Shown here: positions 24,201 through 36,859 of the stretch, one piece after another
Layout: every line of letters starts with the position of its first letter
How positions within the stretch are numbered: the stretch's first letter is position 1
Program-made: the position numbers and the translations under genes
The notes under the pieces: model-generated
What the model was told of the DNA's origin: nothing
The model's database searches: none
What the model saw: the letters and a program-made list of their open reading frames with translations, nothing else
Assembly (NCBI GenBank): GCA_022578605.1
Contig: MU394057.1
Coordinates: forward strand, 186,001 to 250,000
Direction: 5' to 3'
DNA length: 64,000 nt
Origin: Camillea tinctor
Taxonomy: Eukaryota > Ascomycota > Sordariomycetes > Xylariales > Xylariaceae

Positions 24201-27200
24201 CTTACATACGTAGAGCATATATTACGTGCTGGTCAGGGTTGCGAATATGCCGGTTGACTTAGAACCCTTTCACTTCGGAATATATACTACCTCGGGGGAC
24301 TGTGCCGCCGCCTCCGCAGCCGTTGTCGTCGCCGCCGAGGGCCACGGTATGGACGGGCTTTCTGGAGGGCTGCTCCTATGTATATGTAGGCACTTAAATC
24401 AAAACATGAAGGACGAAATCGTGGGCAGCAGAAGATAACATTGAGGATCTGATTGTCATGCCATCTTCGTGGCAATGCTTTTTTTTTCTCCCTGGATATG
24501 ATTGGAGTATAATATTGATGTGTGAGAGAGGAAAGCGGTTAATATACAAGATCTTTGTAAATAGCTTGCAGATAGTTCGAGATTCGCCGGGGAAAACCCC
24601 CCATTCCCGTTAACCCCGAAACATAAGACCAAGAAAGACGAAAATAGGTAGGCGATGATAGGGGGAAAAGAAATCTTCGTACAGAGATATTAAGGTCTGA
24701 ATAGTTAAAGCTGATAGTGAATCATAAGTTTACCCATTGTGGAGCCCTATACATACATACATACATGCATACATAGATTGGGTAAACAGATGGGATCGGC
24801 AATTGTTCTCTTTGGTCCCCGATGTATGTATGTATCTATGTTGTGCCTTACGTACATACATATTTATTTTGGATATAATTAGGTATAATTGAGGAGGCGA
24901 ATCGTGGAGGAGGAGGACGAGCTTGCATGTAAGGTGATGTAGAAACACAGACAATGGGTCACCACCAAGAAAAAATATCGAACCACTTCCTGCAACTCAA
25001 AACGGCCCCGCGTCTGTTAATGCATTGAAAAGCTCTTGGGGGGATCTACGGGGGATCTATTACCAATGGGCAATCAAGATCGTTGGTTCGTCCGAATTAT
25101 GTAGGTTAAATCGGTTCTATAAAACTAGGTATATAATATGTCAATACGCAACTATTTAGGGATGTGTATATATGTATTTCATATTTCAAACCCCGAATTA
25201 AGAACTCTTTGTATACGTAGGTTGGACAGCAGGTCTCTAGACTTAAAGCATGTAAGTTATGGAGAGTTCGTGATTCGATTATAATTATTACCGAACATAG
25301 GAGATGTTTAAACCTAGTAATAAGTCCTATATATTGGTGGTATACTGGCTCAAGACGGGTTGATGTTGCTAGGTGTTAATGTAGGTTAATAAATCAGCAA
25401 GCCATCGGCGAATTGATTGGAAATGAGAATTCGGTGAGAGAGAAAAAGAGAATCAATGGAAGCAATCATTTCTTGTTGCCACCGTCATGAATAATTGGAA
25501 TCGGCGTTCCGTCTTGTTAATACGAGTTGGGCTGAAGACAGGTGAGGTCGTGTAACGAACAAGTCAAAGCCTGAGCGAAAGTCGAGCCGACCGCAATTAT
25601 ACAGAACCTGTTAGCTACATCGATACATGTATTGTACCTTGTAAAGGCTGGATGAACGAACTACTACTGCAAGTCTCTTTTTATTTTTGATGCTTTTTCT
25701 TCTTTCTTTCTCTTTTCCCTTTCCCGCTCCTTTCCCCCCTTTATCCAACCCCTTCTCTTGCTTTGGTTTATATTTCCTTGTAATACATATTTAGTTCCGG
25801 CCGCACGCATCCCGCACCCTGGAAAGGTCGTGCACAATTTACCGGATAGTGACAGGTTCCATGTTAGTTACCTCAACTAACTAGAATATAGCTGTATATC
25901 AATGTATGTACATATATGTATGTATGTATGCACATGTAGGTAGGTAAGAAGCATATGCATATCATAATTGATCTTCCACTGATTGCAGTTGTTAGGTTTT
26001 GGGTGTGGAATGGGAGCCGAAGGACAATCCCGGTTTCACAAAAGAGATGTGGCCTTCAAATTGACTTGATCATAACCTATGGGCATCAGGGGAAAAAAAG
26101 TCGTATATCTACCAACCCAAACCGAGAAAATCTAGGACTCTGCTGCTGTGTTGTCGTGCACCGCCCCGTTGGTTCTACAAGAAGCTGTTGGTAACAGCCA
26201 CATGGTAAGCCTCCTATCTCAGAGGCGGTCCATCTCGATAATGGATGTTACGGGCGTACGCTACACTACATAGGTTAGTGTGGTTTAGTGTAGTACATGG
26301 CTGCTTTGGTTGTAAGAGAGAGGTGGGTTGGCCTGGGTTGGCCTAGGTTGGCCCCATTGTCTCAGACTGCTGACAGGCGCCGGGCAGGCACCTGGCTGGG
26401 CTGGACCTTTTAGTGTAGGTACGGGGGAGCAACACGGCTGGTACGGCGGAGAATTGCTATTGTTGGAATAACCCGATGGGCTGGCAAGCGATCTAACTTT
26501 AAGCGAGATAGTCCCTTAAAAACTGGGTACTGAGGTTAAGGAGAAGATCTGTGCGGTAGAGAAGAACTCCGCTCTTGTCGTCTCCGGCTCTCCGGCCCTA
26601 GAATTTGACTGGAAGGAAAACAAAATAATTACTACTACCTACACTACCTAAGCACATGTAGTGCGCTGGCGTAGGTGTTTCACGTCGGGTATTATTTCGT
26701 CAATCTTTGTTGATTTGGGGGTTTTATCTTTGATCCTCTCCCCGTTCTGTTTCTATCCCTGTCCTACTCAAACCTGAGACAACGGTAGGTAATTGGTACG
26801 TCCAAGCTGATGCTGCTCTCATCCCATAATAGGCAACTTGGTTTTTGGCTCAACTTTGGTAGTCTAGTGTAAGTGAGTGGATACTGGATTGTTCCTGAGG
26901 GACTCCGTCCTTTTCTCCTTCAGTCCCTCCACTTCCCCCCGAAACCATGACTTGGAGTGCTGCGTGTGTAAGTTGAATACATTTCACAGTCTACTTTACA
27001 ACTACACTGCTATATTTTCTTTTTCTTTTTCTTTTTACCAATTCTATATTGTCCTAGGGCATTATAGTACTACTGATCATACTTAACCTAATTGCACTAT
27101 CTGCACTGACATGGCCGGATACTTATAACCTAGCTTCCGGGTTTCAGTAAGAAGACGGGTGTTGATTTCTCCATATATGAAGGTTAAGACACGTATGTAG

Positions 27201-30200
27201 ATTGGTTGTTGTTGAAGTAGTTAATATGTGCAAGTCTCGTACTCGTACATGTATGTATATGTAAGCAGGTCAGTACAGAGAACAGAGAAAGGAGAGAGAG
27301 AGAGAGAGACCTAGAGAGTGAGAGTGAGAACTGGATAGAAAATTTTCCTTCTCTACTTTTCACCGAGGTGTGCATGATAGGCCTTGGCTGGTCTTGACTG
27401 GTTTTTGACTGGCCTTGAACTTCTGGAAAGGGCTGAGGATTCTTGGATAATACAGTAGTTTGGGGTAGTACAGCACCAGGTCGCCCTTGTTCGCTAATAT
27501 ATTTAGTAAAGGAACGGCGGAGTTTAAGCCCAAGTTAGCTAGCTGCTAACACGTCATTGGCTGAGAATCCCCGATCACCCCATCGGCCGGCAACATTATA
27601 CTTTACCTATACGTAAAGTACCTATATTCCTCCCTAAAATGAGGATATATATGTAAGGTACATAACACATAACACGTACTAGTAATCTAGTAATGCCAAC
27701 AACATAACAAACAAACAAACTTACTTACTTACATAGCTTGGCCGCTTAGTTTAATTTACGATTAATACTTAGTATGGTATGAATATGAAAATATGAAGCT
27801 GCCATGTATGACGATGAATGTAGGTAGATTGATAGACTCTTCAGTGTTACAGGATAACGGTGGAGTTGTCAGCAGACCAACTCATATACTTAGAATCAAA
27901 GACAGAACAAAAAAAAAGAAAAAAAAAAAAAAGAGAGAAGAAAAGAAAAAAGAGGGGAAGACTAAGATGTAATGACAGGGTGCTTCACTTACGTATGTAG
28001 CTGGAGAAGAGGCTCAAGCGACGAAGTTACCAGATACGAGATGAAAATAGTGGATTCATTCTGGGTCTCTATACTACCGTAATAAAATCCTATGACACCA
28101 AGGACCAACCTAGTTCTCTGCACAGAAGTCCGTGTGTCCCGCAGCAAGAAAAAAAGAAAAAAGAACAGACTTAACCTACAAAAGACACAGAAGAGACAAT
28201 AACAATAACCCAGTAATAGTAATAATAATAACATAACAACACTAAAGTGAAGCCAAATTAATTACTACATTAGTTCAGTAGTAAATACAAAATGGGGCAG
28301 AGCTTTTAGGGCTAAAGCGTACGTACATTGAAACAAATAAACACAAGAGTTGTCTTTAATCCAAACGTAGGGATAGGTATTGAACTTCATAACCTCCCTT
28401 GCTATCTCTTACACACATTTACTTTTCTCTCCGGTTATCAACTCAAGACTGGTTTGCTATATTTTTTCTTCTTTCTTATTTTCCCACGACCCTTTTATTT
28501 CGATTCTTACGATCCTTCTGTCATTCGATTGGTAGCTTTTTGCTACTTCTGACCAATCCAATCCTTTTGTTGGCTTACCTAGCTCGGAGCTCTGGACTTC
28601 CCGCTCAATGCTTAGTAGCTTTGTATTTTGACCGAGTTCATATATTCTAGCTGCCGAACCAACCAGAGAGGCCATTTCTATTATACCGAGTATCGTACCA
28701 GCCAATAAAACAACTGGGAGAAAAGAGTCATTCCAAGGAAACTTGCTAGACGGGCAAGCCACAATTGCAAGAGGACGCGCAACTTGTCAAGGGGAGAATT
28801 ACCTACAGGCTACCTACGACGAGAAGAGTGAAAGGCCAAAAGAGAGAAGAAGGAAGTTGAGTTGCTTGGACAAACTGATCATTCAATTTCATCATCAGGG
28901 TTTTGGATAAAAAAGTTTCCGTCCGGTCATTTGAAAAAAAGAAAAGCAAAGAAAAAAAAAGCAAGAAGGCATAATAGGCGCAGCTCTCTCACGTGGGATA
29001 GATAGGGGGGTCCTCGTCTCTCTATCATCAGGCAAATCGCACAATCGTCTTTGTCTTTTTCTTCCGCGAGCCAACTGAAACCCTCCCCCAGGATCTATCA
29101 AAATCATATCATCATCCCAGGCCGGCAAGCTGCAAACCATCTTGAGAGGGGGGATCGACCCAACCCACCATTTATCTACAACTACCACCTACAGCAGACC
29201 AGACGGGTTGCTGAAGACGAGACGAGGGGTTTTGTCTGTGGTGCGCTGTATGTGTGTGTGTGTGCTGCGTGCCGTCGCGTTGACTTGCAGGTGCGGCATC
29301 CTTGTACTTCCTCGAGAAGAGCCACCCCTGTCGCATGCACGACCTTTTGCCCAGTAGCACGGGACCAGGATCGTGACCAGGGGGTGTATGTGGCATGAAT
29401 GGTGGTGGGTGGTGTGTATATTTTGGTGTATTTTGTTGCTTCCCATCTAAGCCGTACATACGACGTTCGGAAACGCGCGCCCTCCATACCTACTGGGTAT
29501 ACATACACACACATATACATACACACAACGCGTCCCCAACGTCTTACTTTTTAGTCTGACTGGTCCCGCCGCCGCCGAATGGGGACAAACATCTAGACTC
29601 CCCATCTCCAGCCCGTTATCCCAACCCACACCTTACATACCTCTCGTTAAACTCTCATCCCCTCTTTGTTCTGGCTGTCGGCCGTCTCTCTTCTACCACC
29701 ACTCTCGTTTTTTTTTTTTTTACTCTCTCTCACTTACACCGTCCGAGGCGGCCCATAGTTGCGGCCCGGATCGACAATCCTCTTCGTTGGGGATTATACT
29801 TCTTCTACTTTCGCTTACACTACGGGTTATCACCCGTTTCATTCGCTTTTCTCGAGCCCTTTTCTGTTTAAACTGACGCTTCTGTCGAGGCCCCAAGATT
29901 TACTAGAAACCCATTGTGGTCTCTCTTCAGCTTGTATCTGCGGCCCTATAATATTATACTGCCCTTCCCTGCCTACACTGAAAGTGGTATTGGTTGGGGA
30001 GCTGTTGTGCTCTGATTTTGGTTGGGGGAAATCTTCTATCCTGCTAACGACAACGGCTACCACGCCATCGGCAATCTCCCTATCTCTCGTTCCAGGGACT
30101 ATTCGCCAAGGATCGACGTCTTCAACCTGTTGGGTTTCATATATCCTGATTCTGCGTGGGTGGCATCAGACTTTGGAGGAAATTTTCCATTCCTCGAACG

Positions 30201-30379
30201 CTTATAATACAGCAAAAACCGCCCGGACCGGGATTCGAGAGGGGACCGGGTTAGTACCGGATTGGGTGGAACTTAATCAACTACCCTCGGGTAGTGGAGT
30301 TGGATCGACACTTCTGAATAGTGCCGTTATTTTCTATTTCAGACGGAGCACTGGCTAAATTGGCCTCTCGTTACTAAAT

Positions 30380-31744
30380 ATGCGCCGCGTGCTCGCTATC
30401 ACGTTAGGTGTTGTCGCCCTCCTGGCGACGGGGGCGGTTTTGGCTTTGAATGTGGTTCTTGCCATGGGTCTCTGGACGACTATGTCCGCCATCAGAATTG
30501 TGGCTGTAGTTGCATCAGCTTTCGAAGCCGCAGTTGTCATGATTTTGTCCGTACGGCTTGCGAGCTGCGGTTGGCCATTCAAAGGCATGGGATCAATGGG
30601 TTCGAACGGTGTCTGGTTCGCCATAAGTCTTCTTACAAGTGTGTTGGCTTCGGCTGCGTCGGTCATACCCCTGGTGTTGATGAGCAAGACAGCCGACTTG
30701 CCCCCAACGATCTTTCAAGTGCCTTCGATCAATTTTCTTATTGGGTCTGCGGTTGCACTTGGTTTCGCTTTCGCAGGACAGCTCATCTTCATCGTAGTGC
30801 ACTTTATCCTACATCGGCTACACGGCTCGGATAATGCGTTTTCCCTCCACACGAACGACGATGGCCAGCGATCTCCACGGACGCACAAGTATGTGAAGTC
30901 GATCCCGTATTCTCAGACAAGGGTTGCTACTTTCAATCCGAGCACGAAAGAACGGTTCTCAACAGAATACCCGACACCACCTAGCTCTAGTGGTGGCCGA
31001 TCAGCCGACCCTGCGGGATCTGTTCGCAGCTCGTTTTCATATAGCGTGCGCCCGATGGGATCAAGAACACGACTGTTGTCAAATGCTTCTAAAACCAGAC
31101 AGCGGGCCACCTCAACTGATTCTACCGACCGAACGAGTGTAGTCGAGGAAGGATTCGACTCGTGGGATACGTCCGCAGTTGATCCCCGCAACAGACAATT
31201 AGTCTTGAACCACTCGCCACCTATGCGGTCCGGATTTCTAGAAACCATCCCAGCGAGCCCAACGACAAGTCGAAGCCCCAGCCCAGGGACCCCCTTTGAT
31301 CTCGAGCCACCAAAACCCTGCAGAAGCCGAAGCTATAGCCCTGTGGCCGGGGTTCGGGAGCGAAGTATGAGCCGGCAATCATCGACAGACGAGCTTCATA
31401 TTCACCCGCTATTTCGCTCAGATTCTCCTGCCCCTCCGGCTGCAACGCCTGGTACGATGGTGGTTGCAGCCCCTAATGCAGGGCAGATTATCAGAGAAAA
31501 ATCCCTAAACCGCATGCGGAGTAGCAGTCTCACGGCGGCACGAAAGCCCCTGAGCCGGGAAACAAGCTGTGACAGCATCCCCAGGGCGGTGACTCGCGAC
31601 TCAGATCGTCTCCGTCCAGAAGAGCCGGTGGAAGAGAGGAAGATGACACCTCCTATCCCCGACTGGATTCTCAGCGCGGGCTCTACAGCGAGCCTCACCG
31701 AGTTCCAAAACAAGAGGCTACGAGACCGGGGAATGACAACATAG
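30380..31744 (+). CDS. Four-TM membrane protein with long Ser/Pro/Arg-rich cytosolic tail, 454 aa
   Basis: Single exon. Four hydrophobic segments fill the first third: about 5-32, 38-62, 77-101 and 114-141. The loops are short, and the second carries a Gly/Met-rich GMGSMGSNG turn. From residue 145 to the end the protein is hydrophilic and rich in Ser, Arg, Pro and Thr. It has many SP/RSRSYSP-like and RQSS-like sites that suit kinases, and a short ordered C-terminus (PPIPDWILSAGSTASL). It looks like a plasma-membrane or endomembrane protein with a phosphorylated cytosolic tail. I recognise it only as a conserved-type fungal hypothetical protein; the four-TM plan is shared with Sur7/claudin and MARVEL proteins, but I see no diagnostic motif. 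An acceptor (TTTCTATTTCAG ending at 30342) lies 37 bases before the ATG, so a 5'-UTR intron is likely. RAD23 follows on the same strand. Confidence 0.8.
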   Translation: MRRVLAITLGVVALLATGAVLALNVVLAMGLWTTMSAIRIVAVVASAFEAAVVMILSVRLASCGWPFKGMGSMGSNGVWFAISLLTSVLASAASVIPLVLMSKTADLPPTIFQVPSINFLIGSAVALGFAFAGQLIFIVVHFILHRLHGSDNAFSLHTNDDGQRSPRTHKYVKSIPYSQTRVATFNPSTKERFSTEYPTPPSSSGGRSADPAGSVRSSFSYSVRPMGSRTRLLSNASKTRQRATSTDSTDRTSVVEEGFDSWDTSAVDPRNRQLVLNHSPPMRSGFLETIPASPTTSRSPSPGTPFDLEPPKPCRSRSYSPVAGVRERSMSRQSSTDELHIHPLFRSDSPAPPAATPGTMVVAAPNAGQIIREKSLNRMRSSSLTAARKPLSRETSCDSIPRAVTRDSDRLRPEEPVEERKMTPPIPDWILSAGSTASLTEFQNKRLRDRGMTT

Positions 31745-33310
31745 ATTTAATACGACCGGAGAAAGACGAAAACGAAACGAAACCAAGCAAAACAACAAGA
31801 CAAGACATATATGAAGGAATTTATATATGATGTGAATGATTTAATGATACTGATGTCTAGGAGGTCAGGGGCTTGGGTGAAGCCATTTACTATGTCGAAT
31901 AATTGTATATATATATTGGTATATAAATTACGTGTGGATGGATATTTTATTCATGTGGGTTGATGACCGGATTCTGTTCTGGGATGAGCTGGGAGATACC
32001 ATGATTCTCTTGTGTTTTTATTTACCTTTTTTTTTTTTTTGTTTTGTTCTTGATAGCGTGGCGTTGGTTAAAAAAGACCAACATTGATCTTCGAGAAGAT
32101 CACAGGGACTTTTCCCCCTTCATCCTTCCCAACTAGAGAAGGCCCGGGGGGGAGCCAGGAGAGTTCTAGAATTACCTTAGTTGTAAACATTAAAATCTTA
32201 AACATTAAGTAAAGAAAAATATAAATCAAATCAAAATAAGCAAAACAAAAGAACAGAAACAAAACACTGAAGGAGTTGTCTCGAAATTTCCATAGATCAT
32301 CTTAGTGGTGTTTAAGACTATCAAACATGAATTAAAGGGAGAGGGAGGGAGATGTAGTTAAGGTCAGATGAGTGAACTGCAAGGGAGTGGACTTAATAAA
32401 ACCACATAGAGCCTCTTGCATTTACTTGTTTCTGAGGTTGATAGTATGATTTTCCTTAATTTGTTCTGGCGGGTGAACTTTCAATTGAGGGTTGCATCAA
32501 TAACATTAAGGTAATCAGAAAGGTTTAGTAGGTAGCCAACTTGATAAAGGGTTGAATTGATCTTTTTTTTTTTTGTTTGTTAACCAAACTGCAGCCTGTT
32601 ATGATGGATACCCTTTGTTCAAGTAAAGGGGGGAAAAGACAATAGGTACCTATGTTAGGCAAGTTGAAGTTAATGAATCTGGTTGTTCAGCCTGGGGTAA
32701 GGCTGCAGGTAAGGACCCCTATGGATAAGTACTCGGGTAGGGTACCTAATAGGCAACTGGGTCTTATTCCCATTAGAATTCTACCTAGGCTACCTAGGTA
32801 GTACATATGCGTGTAGTGAATGCGCTGTGCCTAAGGGCGAATGAGATGGGAGGGGTTTATTCATTTATTGTCATGTAGTTGGAAGGTTCATGTCGGGTAC
32901 ATCATGTAAAAATAGGTAGGTAAAAAAGTATTTAACTAAAGAAACCTTATTAACTTTGCACTTATTTAAGTTTAGCTGCTTGCTGCTGCTTACCTACATA
33001 ACTTTAGTAAGGATTGTATTGTACCTTCGTACCTGGCCCGCCACTTGCCTTGTGTGGTCCCGCAACACACATCATCTTCTGCTACCTGAATTTCGTGGAT
33101 TGGATCTCTGCCTTTTTCCTCTCTCTTCCTCTCTCCCCCCCCCCAATCCGTCGAGACTTCGCTTCTCCCGCGACCACCTTTTAGGCAACATAACCCCCCC
33201 TCTACCACTCGGCGCCTAACCTTTATTTATTTATTTTATCTTAAATTCCAGATCCTGCCGAAGCCATCACCACTGCATCCAAATTCAAGCTGTTGTAGCC
33301 CACTGCCAAG
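31745..33310. other. Intergenic region four-TM gene / RAD23
   Basis: No supported gene. It has the 3' flank of the four-TM gene (TATATA and T-rich runs at 31900-32050), TAGGTA/CCTAGG motifs at 32645-32810, and a pyrimidine-rich leader (33110-33300) running into the RAD23 start. Confidence 0.6.
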
Positions 33311-35241
33311 ATGAAGGTGACATTCAAGGTATGGCAAACCAACTGCGGGGAGGGAACACTTTAGCAGGCTGAGCAACAGAGAGACGAGAAGGAGAGGGAT
33401 AGAGAGATACGGCTCCTACCTGCATCCTCTCTGTCTCTCTCGTCTCTCTGTCATCTCTTGAACCTATTCCCTCTACCTGCTCTGCTCTTAATGCCCATTC
33501 CCGAGCTGTAATGTGCTGCTATGAGGATGACGATGATGATGGGTAGTAATGATAACGATAATAAACTAACGGATTCCTCGTGTGTGTATATAGGACTTGA
33601 AGCAGCAGCGCTTCACGCTCGACGTCGAGCCAACCGATCTCGTATGTCGTCATCTTGTCATTTACCTCCACTTCCATCGTTTTCCCAGCCATGATTCCAT
33701 ATTACCCATACCAACAATATCACCAAATACCAACATCTCTCTCCCCTCCCCTCTTCCTAGCCCCCCCGCCATCGATCGTCTAAACTAGAACTATGTCTAT
33801 ATATATACACACATAAAAGCTTTATCCTAACATGACAGCGACAATAGATCTCCAGCGTCAAGCAGCGAATCCAGGAAGAGAAAGGATGGGATCCTAAATC
33901 TCAGAAACTGATCTACTCCGGTATGCATGCATAGAAACCCAGCTCTATCCTATTCGCGCTGGTTATGCGATCAGTCCTGCTGACTTGGACATGCTATATC
34001 AGGTAAAATACTCAAGGATGAAGATACCGTTGCGACTTACAAGATCGAGGAGAAAGGCTTTGTTGTCTGCATGGTGAACAAGGTAATGCCGTGCACCAAC
34101 CCGTTTTTGTATATCTCTGTTGTATTCCTGCACCTTTTCCGCTGACCAAGAAAACCCCCCAAACCAAACAGCCCAAGCCCGCTCCGGCCGCTTCAACCTC
34201 GAGCTCTGTGCCCGAAACCCCTGCGCGATCGACTGCCGCTACTCCCGCTGCTCCGGCTGCACCCTCCCACACCACTGCTGCCGCCCCCGCAGCCCCAGCC
34301 ACACCCTCCCCAGCACCCGCTGCCGGTGCCGCTGCTGGCACCCAGGGACTAAGTGATAACTCGATGGCTATGGGTGCGGATCGTGCTGGTGTCATCGCCA
34401 ACATGGAGGCTATGGGATTTGAGCGAACCCAGATCGAGGCTGCTCTGCGCGCTGCCTTCTTCAACCCGGACCGTGCGGTCGAGTATCTTCTGACTGTGAG
34501 TTGCTTGCGGATATCATGCTGGTCTGCTTGGACGCTGACAAATTACCCATGTAGGGCATTCCCGAGAGCGCCAGGCAGCCTCAGGCCGCTCCTGCGCAAG
34601 CCCCCGCGGGCGCGCCCGCTGCCCCCGCCGCTGCCAACCCCGCTGCGGAAGGCGGCGCTGAAGGCGACAACGTCAACCTGTTCGACCTTGCTGCCCAGCG
34701 AGGAGGTGGGGCCCGTGGAGGACCTGGTGGCGGTGCTCAAGCCGCCGCCGCCGCTGCTGCCGCCGGTGCCGGTGCCGGTGCCGGTGCTGCTGGCCAACGA
34801 GACCTCGGCAACCTGGACTTTCTACGGAATAATGCCCAATTTCAACAGCTTCGCCAAGTCGTACAACAGCAGCCTCAGATGCTCGAGCCCATCCTTCAGC
34901 AGCTTGGCGCTGGAAACCCCCAGCTAGCACAGCTCATTGCGCAAAACCCGGATCAATTCCTCAGCCTTCTGGGTGAGGACGGTGATGACGATGCACCTTT
35001 ACCTCCTGGCGCCCAAGCTATTAGTGTGACTGAGGAGGAACGTGATGCTATCGAGAGAGTATGCTTCCCCTCTTCGTCATGCTCTATTAGGAGATATTTA
35101 CTAACCATGATCTAGTTATGTCGGCTGGGATTCCCCGAGGAAGCAGCTATTCAGGCCTACTTTGCCTGTGACAAGAACGAGGAGCTCGCTGCTAACTTCT
35201 TGTTCGACCAGCCGGAGGATGATGACCCGCCCCAGAACTAA
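33311..35241 (+). CDS. rad23: RAD23 UV-excision repair / ubiquitin shuttle protein, 390 aa
   Basis: Rad23 stabilises the Rad4/XPC damage-recognition protein and carries ubiquitinated substrates to the proteasome. Seven exons: 33311-33328, 33594-33641, 33848-33920, 34003-34082, 34172-34495, 34555-35058, 35116-35241. Every junction keeps the frame. Exons 1-4 encode exactly the ubiquitin-like domain (residues 1-73, [14 protein letters not shown] to CMVNK). An Ala/Pro/Thr linker follows, then UBA1 (about 140-181, [19 protein letters not shown]) and an Ala/Gly low-complexity spacer. The XPC-binding (STI1-like) domain spans about 265-320 ([19 protein letters not shown]) and UBA2 about 338-384 ([20 protein letters not shown]), split by the last intron. 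Length fits the family. The 18-nt first exon and two introns over 200 nt make the 5' end intron-dense. It is convergent with BDP1. Confidence 0.96.
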
Positions 35242-36859
35242 GGTTCTGTCTTGTCGCCTCTTCTCCTATCCTCGTTATTCATGATATCCACCCATGACCC
35301 CGCGATTTTCCTACCTTAATACGCTTACGTCCCCCCCTAGGTGGTTCTCTATCTACTCGAGAAGTAGTGAAGAAAAGAGAAATGTCGTTCTAGTACAAGG
35401 GAGAGGGAGCCTGAGGAGGGGAAATTTTTTTCTACTCATCCCATAGTGTCTACGCTGATATACACCCCTGCATATATGCTTCTACTTTTTCTATTCCTCT
35501 GCGGGGAAGAAAAGAAACGAGAAAAAAATTCTGTGCGCATCTCGGCGAAAAGGGGGGAAATATGTAGGGAGGAAGGCTCTCAGGTAGCTTTTATTTATCC
35601 GTAGTTTGTTTTTTCCCCTCCTCTTCTTACTTCTTCCTCTTCCCTTTTCACGAAATGAAATAAAAGATATGAATGAGGAACGAAAAGAATGAAAGGAAGA
35701 AAAAAAGGACAAAACAAAAAAAAACCCAAAAACAGAAAAAAAAGAGAGAATTTGTTGACATGTTGATATATGCTGCCCCTGTTGCTTCTTCTTCTTCTTC
35801 TCCCCCATCTTTTTTTTTTTTTTTAAATCCGGCTTCAAGCACTCTCTCACTGCATAGGTATTAATCATGTGTCTGTCTACTATTGTTGTTGTTATTGTTA
35901 ACGTTGTTGTGGTAATGATGGTGATGGATGTGACTTTTGCGAATACGAATGAATAATGGCTTTATATAATATTCTATTAATCGCTTAACGCAACATACTT
36001 CTATGAATTGTTCTCTCTCTCTCTCTCTCTCTCCCCTTTTTTTATTTTATTTTATTTTTATTTTTTATTTTTATTTTTTGGTTCACTCTAGATATTAGTG
36101 AAATATATAGGCCGTCTGTCTATATTAGTCTAGCACCTGTAATGAGAGGACGGGAGAAGAGATGGGAAGGTTTGGGATAGGTAGTAGTAAATAAGGGGGT
36201 AGGTAAGCTTGATATTCGTAAGGCTCCTTAGATCGCATATGGTGCCAGGCACCATGTGCTTAATGCAATGTCTCGCGTCTACTTGTCTTTTTTTTATCAC
36301 ATGGGAACTATCGCATATATATATATACTTAGGTATATATGGGTCTTTGGATCCGATTGAGTTATTTCTTGTTGGGTCTTTTTTATATTCATTCCATTGT
36401 TCTTACAATGGTCTAACCTAGGGGTTAGGTAAGTAGGTAGTATGTACAAACACAGAGCGAATCCCTCCCCCCTTTCTTTTTTCCATCGTAGCTACCCACT
36501 TCTACGATGAATGCAATCCTTTTCTCGTTCTCTCCCCCTTTCCTCCCCTGAGATATATATCATCTCGAAAGGTGATTGGGAGGGGGGAAGGGCGGAAACC
36601 AGTACCCCTTACTCCCTCGCGAAAGAGAGAAGAAAAAAGCCACCCCACTCTATTGCATTTCCTCTCCCCTTTCTTACAGAATCCCGCCTAAAATGCATAA
36701 AGCAACGTCGTTTCCCATGTTCCCATGTTCCCTTGATCGCATACAGAATGGATCTTGGGGCAAAGAAAAAAAAAAAGCGAAGGAAAGAAAATTTGGGGTA
36801 TCAAAAAAATTGTACTAAAACAGTGGAGAAGAAAAAAGTGTTTCCTTCCTTTCGTTGAA
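35242..36859. other. Convergent intergenic region RAD23 / BDP1
   Basis: No supported gene. It carries the 3' flanks of both genes, A- and T-homopolymer runs (35690-35825), a (TC)11 run at 36012-36033 followed by TTTTA units, and TAGGTA motifs near 36180 and 36425. Confidence 0.6.
36012..36075. repeat. (TC)11 microsatellite followed by TTTTA-type repeats
   Basis: A perfect TC run at 36012-36033 is followed by poly-T and TTTTA/TTTTTA units. Intergenic. Confidence 0.9.

Larger units (their letters stand above)
20706..30379. other. 9.7-kb gene-free region, the longest in the window
   Basis: No reading frame resembles a known protein. Contents: GABA-T promoter elements (21093-21194); a TAGGTACTGCAAG tandem (21216-21265); a GGA-rich purine tract (about 22885-22950); short GGGTTGGCCT tandem copies (26325-26352); TAGGTA/TATGTA motifs near 24755, 24825 and 25900-25945; an AGAGAG tract (27293-27309). 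CCAAT boxes cluster around 28528-28706. The last 900 bases are pyrimidine-rich and look like the leader of the four-TM gene. Regulatory DNA or long non-coding RNA could lie here, but nothing in the sequence proves it. Confidence 0.6.

Noticed and set aside
28457..28762. A 101-codon minus-strand frame with one hydrophobic segment
   Set aside because: It starts only with GTG, has no recognisable homology and no clear promoter or splice context.
29759..30358. A 199-codon open frame directly upstream of, and in frame with, the four-TM gene
   Set aside because: It contains no ATG, has leader-like pyrimidine-rich composition and ends in TAA 22 bases before the four-TM ATG. It crosses a likely 5'-UTR intron acceptor and is treated as untranslated leader.
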